Assembly: GCF_030582395.1 (NCBI RefSeq)
Contig: NZ_CP104382.1
Span: 1,302,001-1,366,000, forward strand
DNA length: 64,000 bases
Reading direction: 5' to 3'
Source of the DNA: Ralstonia pickettii
Lineage (GTDB): Bacteria > Pseudomonadota > Gammaproteobacteria > Burkholderiales > Burkholderiaceae
Every line of letters starts with the position of its first letter. The first letter of the stretch is position 1. Shown in pieces: positions 35,127 to 43,700 of the stretch. The notes beneath the pieces were generated by a model. The model made no database searches. It was not told the origin of the DNA and was given only the letters and a program-made list of their open reading frames with translations. A program made the translations under genes and the position numbers.

Positions 35127-35244
35127 GATGGCTCCCTCGGCCAAACCAGCTTCAGGCAAGCAAGTTTGGCTCCAAAATCGCCCGGGCGCCATGACCACTC
35201 GCACCGGGTTGAGCATTGCGCACCCGGATATGCTCCCCTGCGTT

Positions 35245-35610
35245 TCAGCTTGCCAGCTTCTTGAACGTCTCGAGCACGGCGTCGCCCTTGAACGGCTTGA
35301 CGATCCAGCCCTTCACGCCGGCGGCCTTGCCGCGGTCTTTCATGGCGGGGCTGCTTTCGGTGGTCAGCATGATGACGTTGACGGTCTTGTTGCCCAGCTC
35401 GCCGCGCACCTTTTCGACCATGGTCAAACCGTCCATGTTGGGCATGTTGACGTCACTGATGACGAGTTTGACGCCCGGGTTCGCCTTGATCTTGGCCAGG
35501 CCGTCCTTGCCGTCCACGGCAGTGTCGACCGCCAGGCCGTGCTTCTTCAGGAAGCCGGCCACCTCATCGCGGACGGTGCTCGAATCGTCGACAACCAGAA
35601 TCTTGCTCAT
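35245..35610 (-). CDS. CheY-like single-domain response regulator
   Basis: 121 residues, a receiver domain only. All key residues are present: acidic pair D8-D9 in ILVVDDS, phosphoacceptor D53 in VISDVNMPNMDG, Thr83/84 in IMLTTES and K105 in WIVKPF. The start at 35610 follows a GAGGAAAGC site. In this operon it should accept phosphate from the CheA-like kinase encoded upstream and be dephosphorylated by the CheX-like protein. It has no output domain, so it must act by binding a partner, such as the flagellar motor or another protein. Confidence 0.9.
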   Translation of the reverse strand: MSKILVVDDSSTVRDEVAGFLKKHGLAVDTAVDGKDGLAKIKANPGVKLVISDVNMPNMDGLTMVEKVRGELGNKTVNVIMLTTESSPAMKDRGKAAGVKGWIVKPFKGDAVLETFKKLAS

Positions 35611-35639
35611 GACGCTTTCCTCGTTCTTAATCTTTCCAA

Positions 35640-36173
35640 TCAAAACAATTCCAACTCGCCGCCCGATTCGACTTCGTCGCTCACATCGGCCACGAAGTCC
35701 AGCGGCGCGTGGGCACACACGCACACGGTGGCGTCCACGCGCACCGTGTCGTTGATGGTCACCGCATAAGCGGCCGTGTAGCCGGGCTTGAGCACGTCCA
35801 GATACGGCAGGCAGCGCGCGCTCACCACATAAGGCGTGGACATGCCAAGGTCGGGAAACACCTGCAGCAATTCCTGGTTGAGCGCGCCACAGCACAGGTT
35901 GCCGATTTCCAGGCGCGCCTCTTCAAAGGAACGCCCGACGCCCTCACCCGTGAAATAAGCGCGCGTGGCCTCGGATTCATCAAAGCGCAACACCAGCAGC
36001 AGGCGGAAGGCGATGGACGAAATGGTCAGGATCAGCGCCTCTTCGCCGCCGACCGCTTGGCCTTCGGCTGCGTTACTGATCTGGCACATGTCTTCGGCCT
36101 GCCGCACAAGCCGCGTACGCGCGGCCTTGCGGAAGATGCGATCGAAACTCTCTTGTGCGTTGCTGCGGATCAC
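35640..36173 (-). CDS. CheX-like CheY-P phosphatase
   Basis: 177 residues. The diagnostic stretch is EEARLEIGNLCCGALNQEL, where E89 and N92 make the E-x2-N phosphatase motif of CheC/CheX/FliY proteins, and STPYVVSARCLPYL matches the strand following that helix in CheX. It would insert Glu and Asn into the active site of the phosphorylated CheY encoded next to it. The gene is 29 bp upstream of cheY and 11 bp after the MCP-like gene. Only one E-x2-N motif is seen, as in CheX rather than CheC. Confidence 0.7.
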   Translation of the reverse strand: MIRSNAQESFDRIFRKAARTRLVRQAEDMCQISNAAEGQAVGGEEALILTISSIAFRLLLVLRFDESEATRAYFTGEGVGRSFEEARLEIGNLCCGALNQELLQVFPDLGMSTPYVVSARCLPYLDVLKPGYTAAYAVTINDTVRVDATVCVCAHAPLDFVADVSDEVESGGELELF

Positions 36174-36184
36174 GTCAGACCTGC

Positions 36185-36901
36185 CTAGTGAAGCTGATGT
36201 TGAAACTGGCTCGCCAGCGCCTCGACGCTCGACAGCGACGCAGTGATCATCTTGCCGCCCGCCTGGATGTCCTGAAACGTGGCAGTGGTGGTCAGATCAT
36301 TCACATGCAGGCTGTTGCGATAGCTCTTCGACAGCTCTTCAGAACGCGCCGCCAGCGCACGCACTTCGCTGGCCACCACGGCAAAGCCGCGGCCCGCCGT
36401 GCCCGCACGCGCAGCCTCGATGGACGCGTTGAGCGAGACGATCACCACATGCCGCACGATGGACTGCAGCTCCTGGTTCTTCACGTGCATGTCGTGGTTC
36501 TGCTCCATGAGCGAGATCATCTGCTCGTGCCAGCGTTCGAACGTGAGTGCCAGGCCCCGCAGCCGCGCCGCTTCTTCGGCAATCTGCCGGGCGCGGTTTG
36601 CCCACTGTTCCTTGGCAGCCGTGGCCGACTGCAGTTCGGTACGCAGTTGCTCGATGACTTCCAGTTGATCGGCAGCCGCATCGCGCATCTGTGCAACGGT
36701 GGTTTCCAGCGCTGCCACTTCACGCCCGGCCGTTTCCACCAGTGCGCCTCGCTTCGCAAGATCGTCCGACAGATCTGCGATACGGCGCTCGGCATCGGCC
36801 AAGGTGCGTGCCATGGCATGCACCTTCTGCTGACGGATCAGCCACACGAGCACACCCGCCACCAAGCCCCCAGCCAGCACGGCCAGAACAATCGACCCCA
36901 T
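36185..36901 (-). CDS. Membrane-anchored MCP signalling-tip protein, lacking a sensor domain
   Basis: 238 residues, half the usual MCP length. One N-terminal membrane segment ([19 protein letters not shown]) is followed by a long coiled coil and then the MCP hairpin tip [20 protein letters not shown] with [13 protein letters not shown]. There is no periplasmic sensor, no second membrane helix and no HAMP domain, and the tip has VIVSLNAS where a classical MCP has TNILALNA. The stop of the kinase gene and this ATG share one base (TGATG), so they are coupled; a GTG at 36904 is also possible. It may be the array-forming partner of the kinase. Confidence 0.75.
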   Translation of the reverse strand: MGSIVLAVLAGGLVAGVLVWLIRQQKVHAMARTLADAERRIADLSDDLAKRGALVETAGREVAALETTVAQMRDAAADQLEVIEQLRTELQSATAAKEQWANRARQIAEEAARLRGLALTFERWHEQMISLMEQNHDMHVKNQELQSIVRHVVIVSLNASIEAARAGTAGRGFAVVASEVRALAARSEELSKSYRNSLHVNDLTTTATFQDIQAGGKMITASLSSVEALASQFQHQLH

Positions 36902-39285
36902 CACGATGCTTCCTTATCCAGATCCATACGTACGTCGGTTGGCGCACCCAGCGCCGCGTTCACACTGTCGACCGCATAACGTTCGGGCAGGCACACCACC
37001 GTCTGGAACTGGCGGAACGCTGCGCCCTTGTGGTCGTCGGTGAAGCGCAGTTCGATGCGGCCCTGCTCGCGCTTGAGAAATTCCTGCACGGCATCCATGC
37101 CGACGCCGCGCCCCGAGACTTCAGTCACCTTGTCGGCGGTGGAAAAACCGGGGCGGAAGATGCACTGGGCGATGTCTTCATCGGTGGCCTGTTGGTCTGC
37201 GCCGATCCAGCCGCGCTCCACCGCAATGCTGCGAATGCGCTCGAGCGCCAGGCCGCGGCCGTCGTCGCACAGCGTGATCTGCAGCATGCCCTGATCCACA
37301 CCCACTTCGATGTCGATCGTGCCTGCCGCCGGCTTGCCGTGCGCGATGCGTTCGTCTGCGGGCTCGATGCCGTGGTCGATCGAGTTGCGCAGCAGGTGCA
37401 TGAACACGTTCTGCAGGATGCCGCGAGCCTCGGTGCGCACGCGGTAGCCGTTGTCGTCGATGCGCACGGCCACGGGTTCCTTGCCCAGCTCCTGCGCCAG
37501 CGACGGCAGCGATTGCAGCGTGCCAGACAACAGCGCGTCCAACGTCTCGCTGCCGAGCAGGCGCAGCAGTTGATAGACGGAATCGCGCATCGCCACGAGT
37601 TCATACAGACTGCCCGGGTTGGCTGACTCCAGCAGACGCAGGCTTTCCTGAATGCGCGCCATCATATCGGGCGCTGCCTGCGAGGCATTGCCCGGCGCCG
37701 CGTCGCCCTTGCGGCCCAGCTTCACCTCGTTGATGCGGGCGTAGTTCTCGATGGCCTCGCGCACGCGTGCCAGCTCTTGCATCAGCCAGTCCTGGTCCCA
37801 GGTGTGTTCGCTGTCGGCCTCGCGCAGCGCATGGTAGGTCTGCTCGGTCTCGTGCACCACGTTGGTCAGGTGCTGCAGGTTGTACGTGCGCGCGTTGCCC
37901 TTGATGGTGTGCATGTTGCGGAACAGTGCCGCAATGGCCTGGCTGTCGGCCTGCGAGTACTGACGGATGATCCGTTCGTTCTCGTGCACGAAGGTCGTGG
38001 AGCTGTCGATGAAGTGCTGGAACTTCTCCTGGCTCACCGCCAGGATCTCGCCAATCATCTCCAGGTTGCGGCGCTGCTCGCTGGCTTCGGCCGCCAACTT
38101 GCGCAGCTCGGTCACATCGCGCACGCACAGCATCAGGCGCAGGATTGTGTCGCTCTCATCGGTGATGGCCGACCAGGACAGGTCGAGCGTCTTCGTGCGC
38201 CCGTCCGGCATGCGCTTTTCCACCTCGCTCGCCAGCAGGTGCTGATTGAACGCGAAGTTGATGATGTCCTGCCCGAGGCATGCATCGACGGCTGCTTCCA
38301 CCTGCGACAGCGAATCGGCGCCAAGGCTGGTATCGGCAAAGATCAGCTCCATCAGCCTGCGGCCGGCGATCTCCTGCGTCTCGAAGATCGATTCGAGGTA
38401 GACCGAATATTCCTCGTGCACCACGCCGCCCTCGACCACGGTCAGGATGCCCTGCTGCATGTTCTGAAGCATGGCCTGGATGTCGGCGGTCTTCTGCTTG
38501 AGCAGCGCGGCGTTCTCCTGGATCTTTTCGATCATCTGGTTGAACGCAACGACGGAATGGCCGATCTCGTCCATGCGGCCCACCGGCACGCGGCGCGTGA
38601 AATCCTGGCTCGTGGCGATCTCGCTCATTTCGGCCTGCATGCGCGTGAGCGGCCGGGTGATCTGGCGATACAGCAGCATGCCGATGGCGGTCAGCAGTAC
38701 AACGGCCACGCCGCTCACCACGCCGATGGTGGTGGCCGTGCTGGCGAGCTTGCCGTTCAGGCCAGCAATGGCGTCGTCCTTCTCACGGTTCTTCTCGATG
38801 CGCAGCGTCTCGACAATCTTCTCAAGCACATCGCGGTAGCTCGCCACGTTGGCAAACAGGAAGGCCTGCGCCAGTTCGTCCTTGCCCGCGAGCTTCATAT
38901 CGGTGGTCTGCTGGATGGCCTCGACGTAGCTGTCGACGCTCTCCTTGGCCTGGGCAACCAGGCCTTCCTGCGCGTGGCTGTTGGCGCGTTTGGCCTGCAC
39001 GTCCAATGCAGCACGCAGGGCGGCTTCTTTCGCCTTCAGGTCATCCTTGGCCTGCGCGACGATGTTGCCGTCGGGCGCATACACCAACACCATCGTCGCA
39101 AGCTGCACATCCTTGACGAGCGATACCAGGTCGGCCGACGCCAGCGCGCTCGGCACCACGCCTTCCGTCACCTGGCGGACCTCAGCCGCGCTGCCGCGGG
39201 TCTGGTAGACCGCGTATCCGCCGATGGCCGCCAGCGCGACGAACATCAACACCACCAGCAATGTAATGCGATGACGAATGGTCAT
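36901..39285 (-). CDS. Transmembrane CheA-like histidine kinase (HAMP, Hpt, CheA-type ATPase)
   Basis: 794 residues from ATG 39285 (GAGAGAATTTCAA upstream). Order: TM1 about 8-27, periplasmic helical sensor to about 185, TM2, HAMP with [16 protein letters not shown], a PAS-like region (about 280-400), an Hpt domain with phosphoacceptor H459 in [15 protein letters not shown], and a CheA-type ATPase: N-box [14 protein letters not shown]1 [10 protein letters not shown] and G2 [11 protein letters not shown]. There is no CheW-like P5 regulatory domain and no recognisable dimerisation or CheY-binding P2 domain. Ordinary CheA is soluble and depends on MCP and CheW; this one carries its own sensor. 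It heads a coupled operon with an MCP tip, CheX and CheY. Confidence 0.87.
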   Translation of the reverse strand: MTIRHRITLLVVLMFVALAAIGGYAVYQTRGSAAEVRQVTEGVVPSALASADLVSLVKDVQLATMVLVYAPDGNIVAQAKDDLKAKEAALRAALDVQAKRANSHAQEGLVAQAKESVDSYVEAIQQTTDMKLAGKDELAQAFLFANVASYRDVLEKIVETLRIEKNREKDDAIAGLNGKLASTATTIGVVSGVAVVLLTAIGMLLYRQITRPLTRMQAEMSEIATSQDFTRRVPVGRMDEIGHSVVAFNQMIEKIQENAALLKQKTADIQAMLQNMQQGILTVVEGGVVHEEYSVYLESIFETQEIAGRRLMELIFADTSLGADSLSQVEAAVDACLGQDIINFAFNQHLLASEVEKRMPDGRTKTLDLSWSAITDESDTILRLMLCVRDVTELRKLAAEASEQRRNLEMIGEILAVSQEKFQHFIDSSTTFVHENERIIRQYSQADSQAIAALFRNMHTIKGNARTYNLQHLTNVVHETEQTYHALREADSEHTWDQDWLMQELARVREAIENYARINEVKLGRKGDAAPGNASQAAPDMMARIQESLRLLESANPGSLYELVAMRDSVYQLLRLLGSETLDALLSGTLQSLPSLAQELGKEPVAVRIDDNGYRVRTEARGILQNVFMHLLRNSIDHGIEPADERIAHGKPAAGTIDIEVGVDQGMLQITLCDDGRGLALERIRSIAVERGWIGADQQATDEDIAQCIFRPGFSTADKVTEVSGRGVGMDAVQEFLKREQGRIELRFTDDHKGAAFRQFQTVVCLPERYAVDSVNAALGAPTDVRMDLDKEAS

Positions 39286-39751
39286 TTGAAATTCTCTCGA
39301 ATCCACCATACCCCCTGAAAGCAGGGGTAATCCAATTTGCTTGCCTAAACGTCGGAGGCGCAATTATTGAGTCGAAAGATGACCAATCGATGACTGCCAT
39401 GTACCTCATCGGGGCATTGCGGCATTGCATTGATGCACGCAGGCATAAGCCTTCACACTCGCATGAGGCTTGGGATTGCGGCAAATTCGGCAGAGCGCGC
39501 CCTTTGCACCCCACGCTGGTGGGGAATTGTCGAAAAACCGCTCAAGTTATTTTTTGATTTGCCGTTTACATATCGCCCCTTTATTTCCGATTTAATGTCC
39601 CCCTTTGTTTTGGCCGTGGTTTCAAATACAACAAAAGGGTGTTGCTGATTTAGTCTTTGAAGGCGGGGCCGGTATTCTGCACCTGCGCCAAGTGGCTGCC
39701 GGCCCGTGTTCCTGCCAGAATGGTCTGCTGGGTCCATCTGGAGGCAGGCTT
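39286..39751. other. 466-bp intergenic region, AT-rich in the middle
   Basis: It lies between the divergent kinase and DUF1801 genes. No credible ORF is seen. It is notably AT-rich around 39530-39660 compared with the rest of the window and contains a sigma-28-like promoter (39542-39568) and a short inverted repeat ACCCCCTG/CAGGGGT just upstream of the kinase start. Confidence 0.6.
39542..39568 (+). promoter_or_regulatory. Sigma-28 (FliA)-like promoter
   Basis: TCAAGTTA, 11 bp, GCCGTTTA matches the flagellar sigma factor consensus (T-C/A-AAGTTT-N11-GCCGATAA) at the exact spacing, with the common beta-proteobacterial TCAAG form of the -35. It points towards the DUF1801 gene, whose start is 184 bp further on. 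What it transcribes is unclear. Confidence 0.55.
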
Positions 39752-40147
39752 ATGAAGACGAGCACGCAGAACAGCGCCGCACCCGCATCCGAGCTGATCG
39801 ACGCACGCATTGCAGAGCTGAACGACTGGCGCGGCGAGATGCTCGCCCACCTGCGCGCCGTCATCCGCGCGGCCGACCCCGGCGTGGTGGAGGAATGGAA
39901 ATGGAACGTGCCCGTGTGGTCGCACCATGGCCTGATCTGCACCGGCGAGGCCTATAAGCAGACGGTCAAGATGACGTTTGCGAAGGGGGCCTCCGTGCCG
40001 GACCCTGCCGGCCTGTTCAATTCCAGCCTGGACGGCAACACACGCCGCGCCATCGATTTCCGCGAGGGCGACAAGGTGAACGAGAAAGCGCTGAAGGCGC
40101 TCATCCAGGCGGCCATCGCCGTGAACAAGGCCGGCGCCAAGCGCTGA
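39752..40147 (+). CDS. DUF1801 domain protein
   Basis: 131 residues; TGGAGG precedes the ATG. The family signature is visible in LRAVIRAADPGVVEEWKWNV, PVWSHHGLICTGEAYKQTVK and the C-terminal KALKALIQAAIAVNK. DUF1801 proteins are small, YdhG/YjbR-like, cytoplasmic and of unknown biochemical role. A longer frame from 39605 exists but carries no family sequence. Followed after 77 bp by the DUF2322 gene. Confidence 0.82.
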   Translation: MKTSTQNSAAPASELIDARIAELNDWRGEMLAHLRAVIRAADPGVVEEWKWNVPVWSHHGLICTGEAYKQTVKMTFAKGASVPDPAGLFNSSLDGNTRRAIDFREGDKVNEKALKALIQAAIAVNKAGAKR

Positions 40148-40224
40148 AGGGCGCGCAAGCTCCCGCAGGTCGGGCCGGAGCCGTTAACATACGGCCCGCC
40201 TGATCAACCAACGGAGCAACCGCA

Positions 40225-40554
40225 GTGATTCAACCGACCAGCGTATTCAAGGACAACCTCGCCCAACTGCCGGCCATTGACGGCATCGAACGTATCGATC
40301 TGGTCGACGGCCAGGGCGCCGTCGTCGCCGACATCGAAAACAAGCCGGGCAAGCAAGGTTCGGTGGCGGTGTACCACTACCTGCAGCAGACATTCGGCCA
40401 GCTCGACGCCGAGGCCGCCGAGCACGGCCTGGCCGTGTTTGCCGAGCACACCATCGACGCGCGCAACCGCCCGGGTGCCCACCCGAATGTGGACCGCCTG
40501 CTGGCTATCGCAGCGGGCGAGCCGCCACTGCGCATCCATGTCGTCAAGGGCTGA
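40225..40554 (+). CDS. DUF2322 family protein
   Basis: 109 residues, soluble, acidic, without a signal peptide. It shows a conserved look: YHYLQQTFGQLDAEAAEHGL, FAEHTIDARNRPGAHPNVD and RLLAIAAGEPPLRIHVV. I place it from memory in DUF2322, a small proteobacterial family with no known function. The GDH gene starts 159 bp downstream, so joint transcription is possible but not shown. Confidence 0.65.
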   Translation: MIQPTSVFKDNLAQLPAIDGIERIDLVDGQGAVVADIENKPGKQGSVAVYHYLQQTFGQLDAEAAEHGLAVFAEHTIDARNRPGAHPNVDRLLAIAAGEPPLRIHVVKG

Positions 40555-40713
40555 TGAGGCATCGCTGATACCCGCTGCAAGTAGCGAGTGAACCACCCGT
40601 TTTCTCGCTGCACCGCACACAGCAGCATCCAGAAAGCCGACCACCGCGCACGCTGATTGCCAGCCATGGGCACGCGGCGTAGCATGAGGCAGCCCTTCTT
40701 CGGGAGCCGCCTC

Positions 40714-43700
40714 ATGTCTGCCCAGTACGAAGACAAAGTCCGCCAGCACCTGGCGGACGCAGTGGCCCTGGCGCGCGTTCGCGCGCCCGATATTGCCGAC
40801 CTGTTCGAGCCGTTCCTGCGGCATTACTACGGTCTGGCAGACCCCGAAGACGTGATCTCGCGCAGCGTGGCCGATCTCTACGGCGCGGCGATGGCGCACT
40901 GGCAACTGGGCCAGAAATTCGTGTCGGGGCAACCGCGCGTCCGCGTCTACAACCCAAGCCTTGAGCAGCACGGCTGGTACTGCAGTCACACGGTCGTTGA
41001 AATCGTCAACGACGACATGCCGTTCCTGTTTGACTCCGTCACCATGGAGATCAACCGGCAAGGGCTTGCGCTGCATTCCGCCTTCCATCCGGTCTACCGC
41101 GTCCAGCGCGACGCCGCGGGTATGCGCGTGGCGGTCTCGGCCGGCGGCGGCGTACAGCGCCCGGCGGCGCTCGCGGGCGACATGCCCGACACGCCCGCCG
41201 ATGCGGACCAAGCCACCCACGGCGTTGCCCGCTTCGAGTCCACGATCCACATCGAGGTCGATCGGTTTTCGGAGCCGGAACGCATGCAGGCTTTGCACAG
41301 CGACCTGCTGCGTGTGCTGGGCGACGTGCGTGCCGCGGTGGAAGACTGGAAGCCGATGCAGGCTGCAGTCCACGCCGCCATCGACGCGTTGGCCGTGCGC
41401 GCCGCACAGCCTTCTACCGCCGACGTGGAACGCGCCGAGATTGCGGAAACGCAGGCCTTTCTCAGTTGGATGCTCGAGCGCCATTTCACCTTCCTTGGCT
41501 ACCGTGACTACGAACTGATCACGCAAGAAGATGGCCATTACCTGCGTGGCATACCCGGCACGGGCCTGGGCGTGCTGCGCGAAGCGCTGCGCGACTCCTC
41601 CACGCCGGACACCACGCGCCTCGCTCCCGGCGCAGCCAAGTTCATCGAAGCGCCCGAGCCCATCTTCCTCACCAAGGCCAATTCGCGGGCTACCGTGCAC
41701 CGGCCCGGGTATCTCGACTACATCGGCATCAAGCTGTTCGACGCCGAAGGCCGGGTCTGCGGGCAACGACGCTTCCTGGGGATGTACACGTCGAACGTCT
41801 ACATGGTGCCCGCCGAAGATATTCCGCTGGTGCGCCGCAAGGTGGCCGACGTCATCCGGCGCACGGGCTTCCTTCCCGACGGACATCTTGCCAAGACGCT
41901 CGTCACGATCCTGGAGCAATACCCGCGCGACGAGCTGTTCCAGATGGACGCCGAAGCGCTGCACGACATCGCACTCGGTATCCTGCGGTTGCAGGAGCGG
42001 CAGCGCACACGCCTGTTCGTGCGTCGCGATCCGTTTGACCGCTTCGTGTCGTGCCTCGTCTTCGTGCCGCGCGAGAAGTTCAACACCGACTTGCGCGTGC
42101 GGATCCAAAGCCTGCTGCAGGCGGCGTATCACGGCACCGCCGTGGAGTTCACGCCGCAGTTGTCCGAGTCGATGCTGGCGCGCATCCATATCACGGTGCG
42201 CACGCAGCCGGGCAATGTGCCCGATGTGGACGTGGCCGAGCTGGAAGACCGCATCGTGCAGGCAGCGCGGCGCTGGCAGGACGACCTGGCCGACGCCCTG
42301 CTCGAACGCGGCGGCGAAGAACGCGGCAACCGCCTGCTGCGCCGCTATGCCGGCGCGTTTCCGGCGGGTTTCCGCGAGGACTACGCCGCGCGCCTTGCCG
42401 TGCGCGATATCGAACTGATGGAGCCGCTGCTCGGCGCCAATGCCGCCGACAACGTGCTGACCATGCAGCTCTACCGGCCGCTCGAAGCACCGCCGGGTGC
42501 GCTGCGATTCAAGATCTATCGCGCCGGGCAACCGACATCGCTGTCACACAGCCTGCCGATGCTCGAGCACCTGGGCGTGCGCGTCAACGAGGAGCGCCCC
42601 TATTGCATCGAGCCCGCCGATGCCGCCCCGATCTGGATGCATGACTTCGGCATGGAGACCATCGACGGCAGCGAAGTCGATCTCGACGAAGCCCGCGCAC
42701 GCTTTGAAGATGCCTTCGCGCGCATCTGGAGCGGCGAGCTGGAGAACGACGATCTCAACCGCCTTGTGCTGCAGGCCGGCCTGACCTGGAGCGAGGTGCG
42801 CATCCTGCGCGCGTATGCGCGCTACATCCGCCAGATCGGTTCGACCTTCAGCAACGCGTATATGGAGAGCGCGCTGACCGGCAATCCGGCGATTGCGCGT
42901 GCGCTGGTGCGGCTGTTCCTGGTGCGATTCGACCCTGCGCTTGCCGAGGCCGAGCGCTCGCGTGCCAGCGAAACGTTGCGCAAGCAGATCGACGAGGCGC
43001 TCGAAGACGTGCCCAACCTGGACGAAGACCGCATCCTGCGCCAGTTTCTGGGCGTGCTCGAAGCCACGCTGCGCACCAACTATTTCCAGAGCGTGCCGGA
43101 TGCTGGGCAGGGGCAGCCCAAACCTTATCTCTCGTTCAAGTTTGATCCGGCGCGCGTGCCGGGCCTGCCCGAGCCCAAGCCGATGTTCGAGATCTGGGTG
43201 TATTCACCGCGCGTGGAAGGCGTGCACCTGCGCGGCGGCAAGGTTGCGCGTGGCGGGCTGCGTTGGTCCGACCGGCGTGAGGATTTCCGCACCGAGGTGC
43301 TGGGCCTCGTCAAGGCGCAGATGGTCAAGAACACGGTCATCGTGCCGGTGGGCTCCAAGGGCGGCTTTGTCGTCAAGCAACCGCCGCCGGCCAGCGACCG
43401 CGATGCCTATCTGGCCGAGGGCGTGGCGTGCTACCAGACCTTCCTGCGCGGGTTGCTCGACTTGACCGACAACTACGTCGACGGCCGCGTCGTACCGCCG
43501 CCCGATGTCGTGCGCTATGACGAAGATGATCCCTATCTGGTCGTTGCGGCCGACAAGGGCACGGCCACGTTCTCAGACTACGCCAACGCCATCTCGGCCG
43601 AATACGGCTTCTGGCTGGGCGATGCGTTCGCCTCCGGCGGCTCGGTGGGCTACGACCACAAGAAGATGGCCATCACCGCGCGCGGCGCTTGGGAATCAGT

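Noticed and set aside
39308..39329. Inverted repeat ACCCCCTG/CAGGGGT before the kinase start
   Set aside because: Short, with a bulge and no match to a known site; noted in the intergenic entry but not called as an operator.
39330..39380. Sigma-28-like sequence TCAATAAT...GACGTTTA on the minus strand before the kinase
   Set aside because: Spacing is 9 bp instead of 11 and the -35 element is poor.
39605..39751. In-frame 49-codon extension of the DUF1801 gene
   Set aside because: No good ribosome binding site, no family sequence, and the ATG at 39752 has TGGAGG at the right distance.
40204..42531. A 775-residue open frame on the minus strand
   Set aside because: Antisense of the GDH and DUF2322 genes; repetitive His/Arg/Gly composition and no domain.
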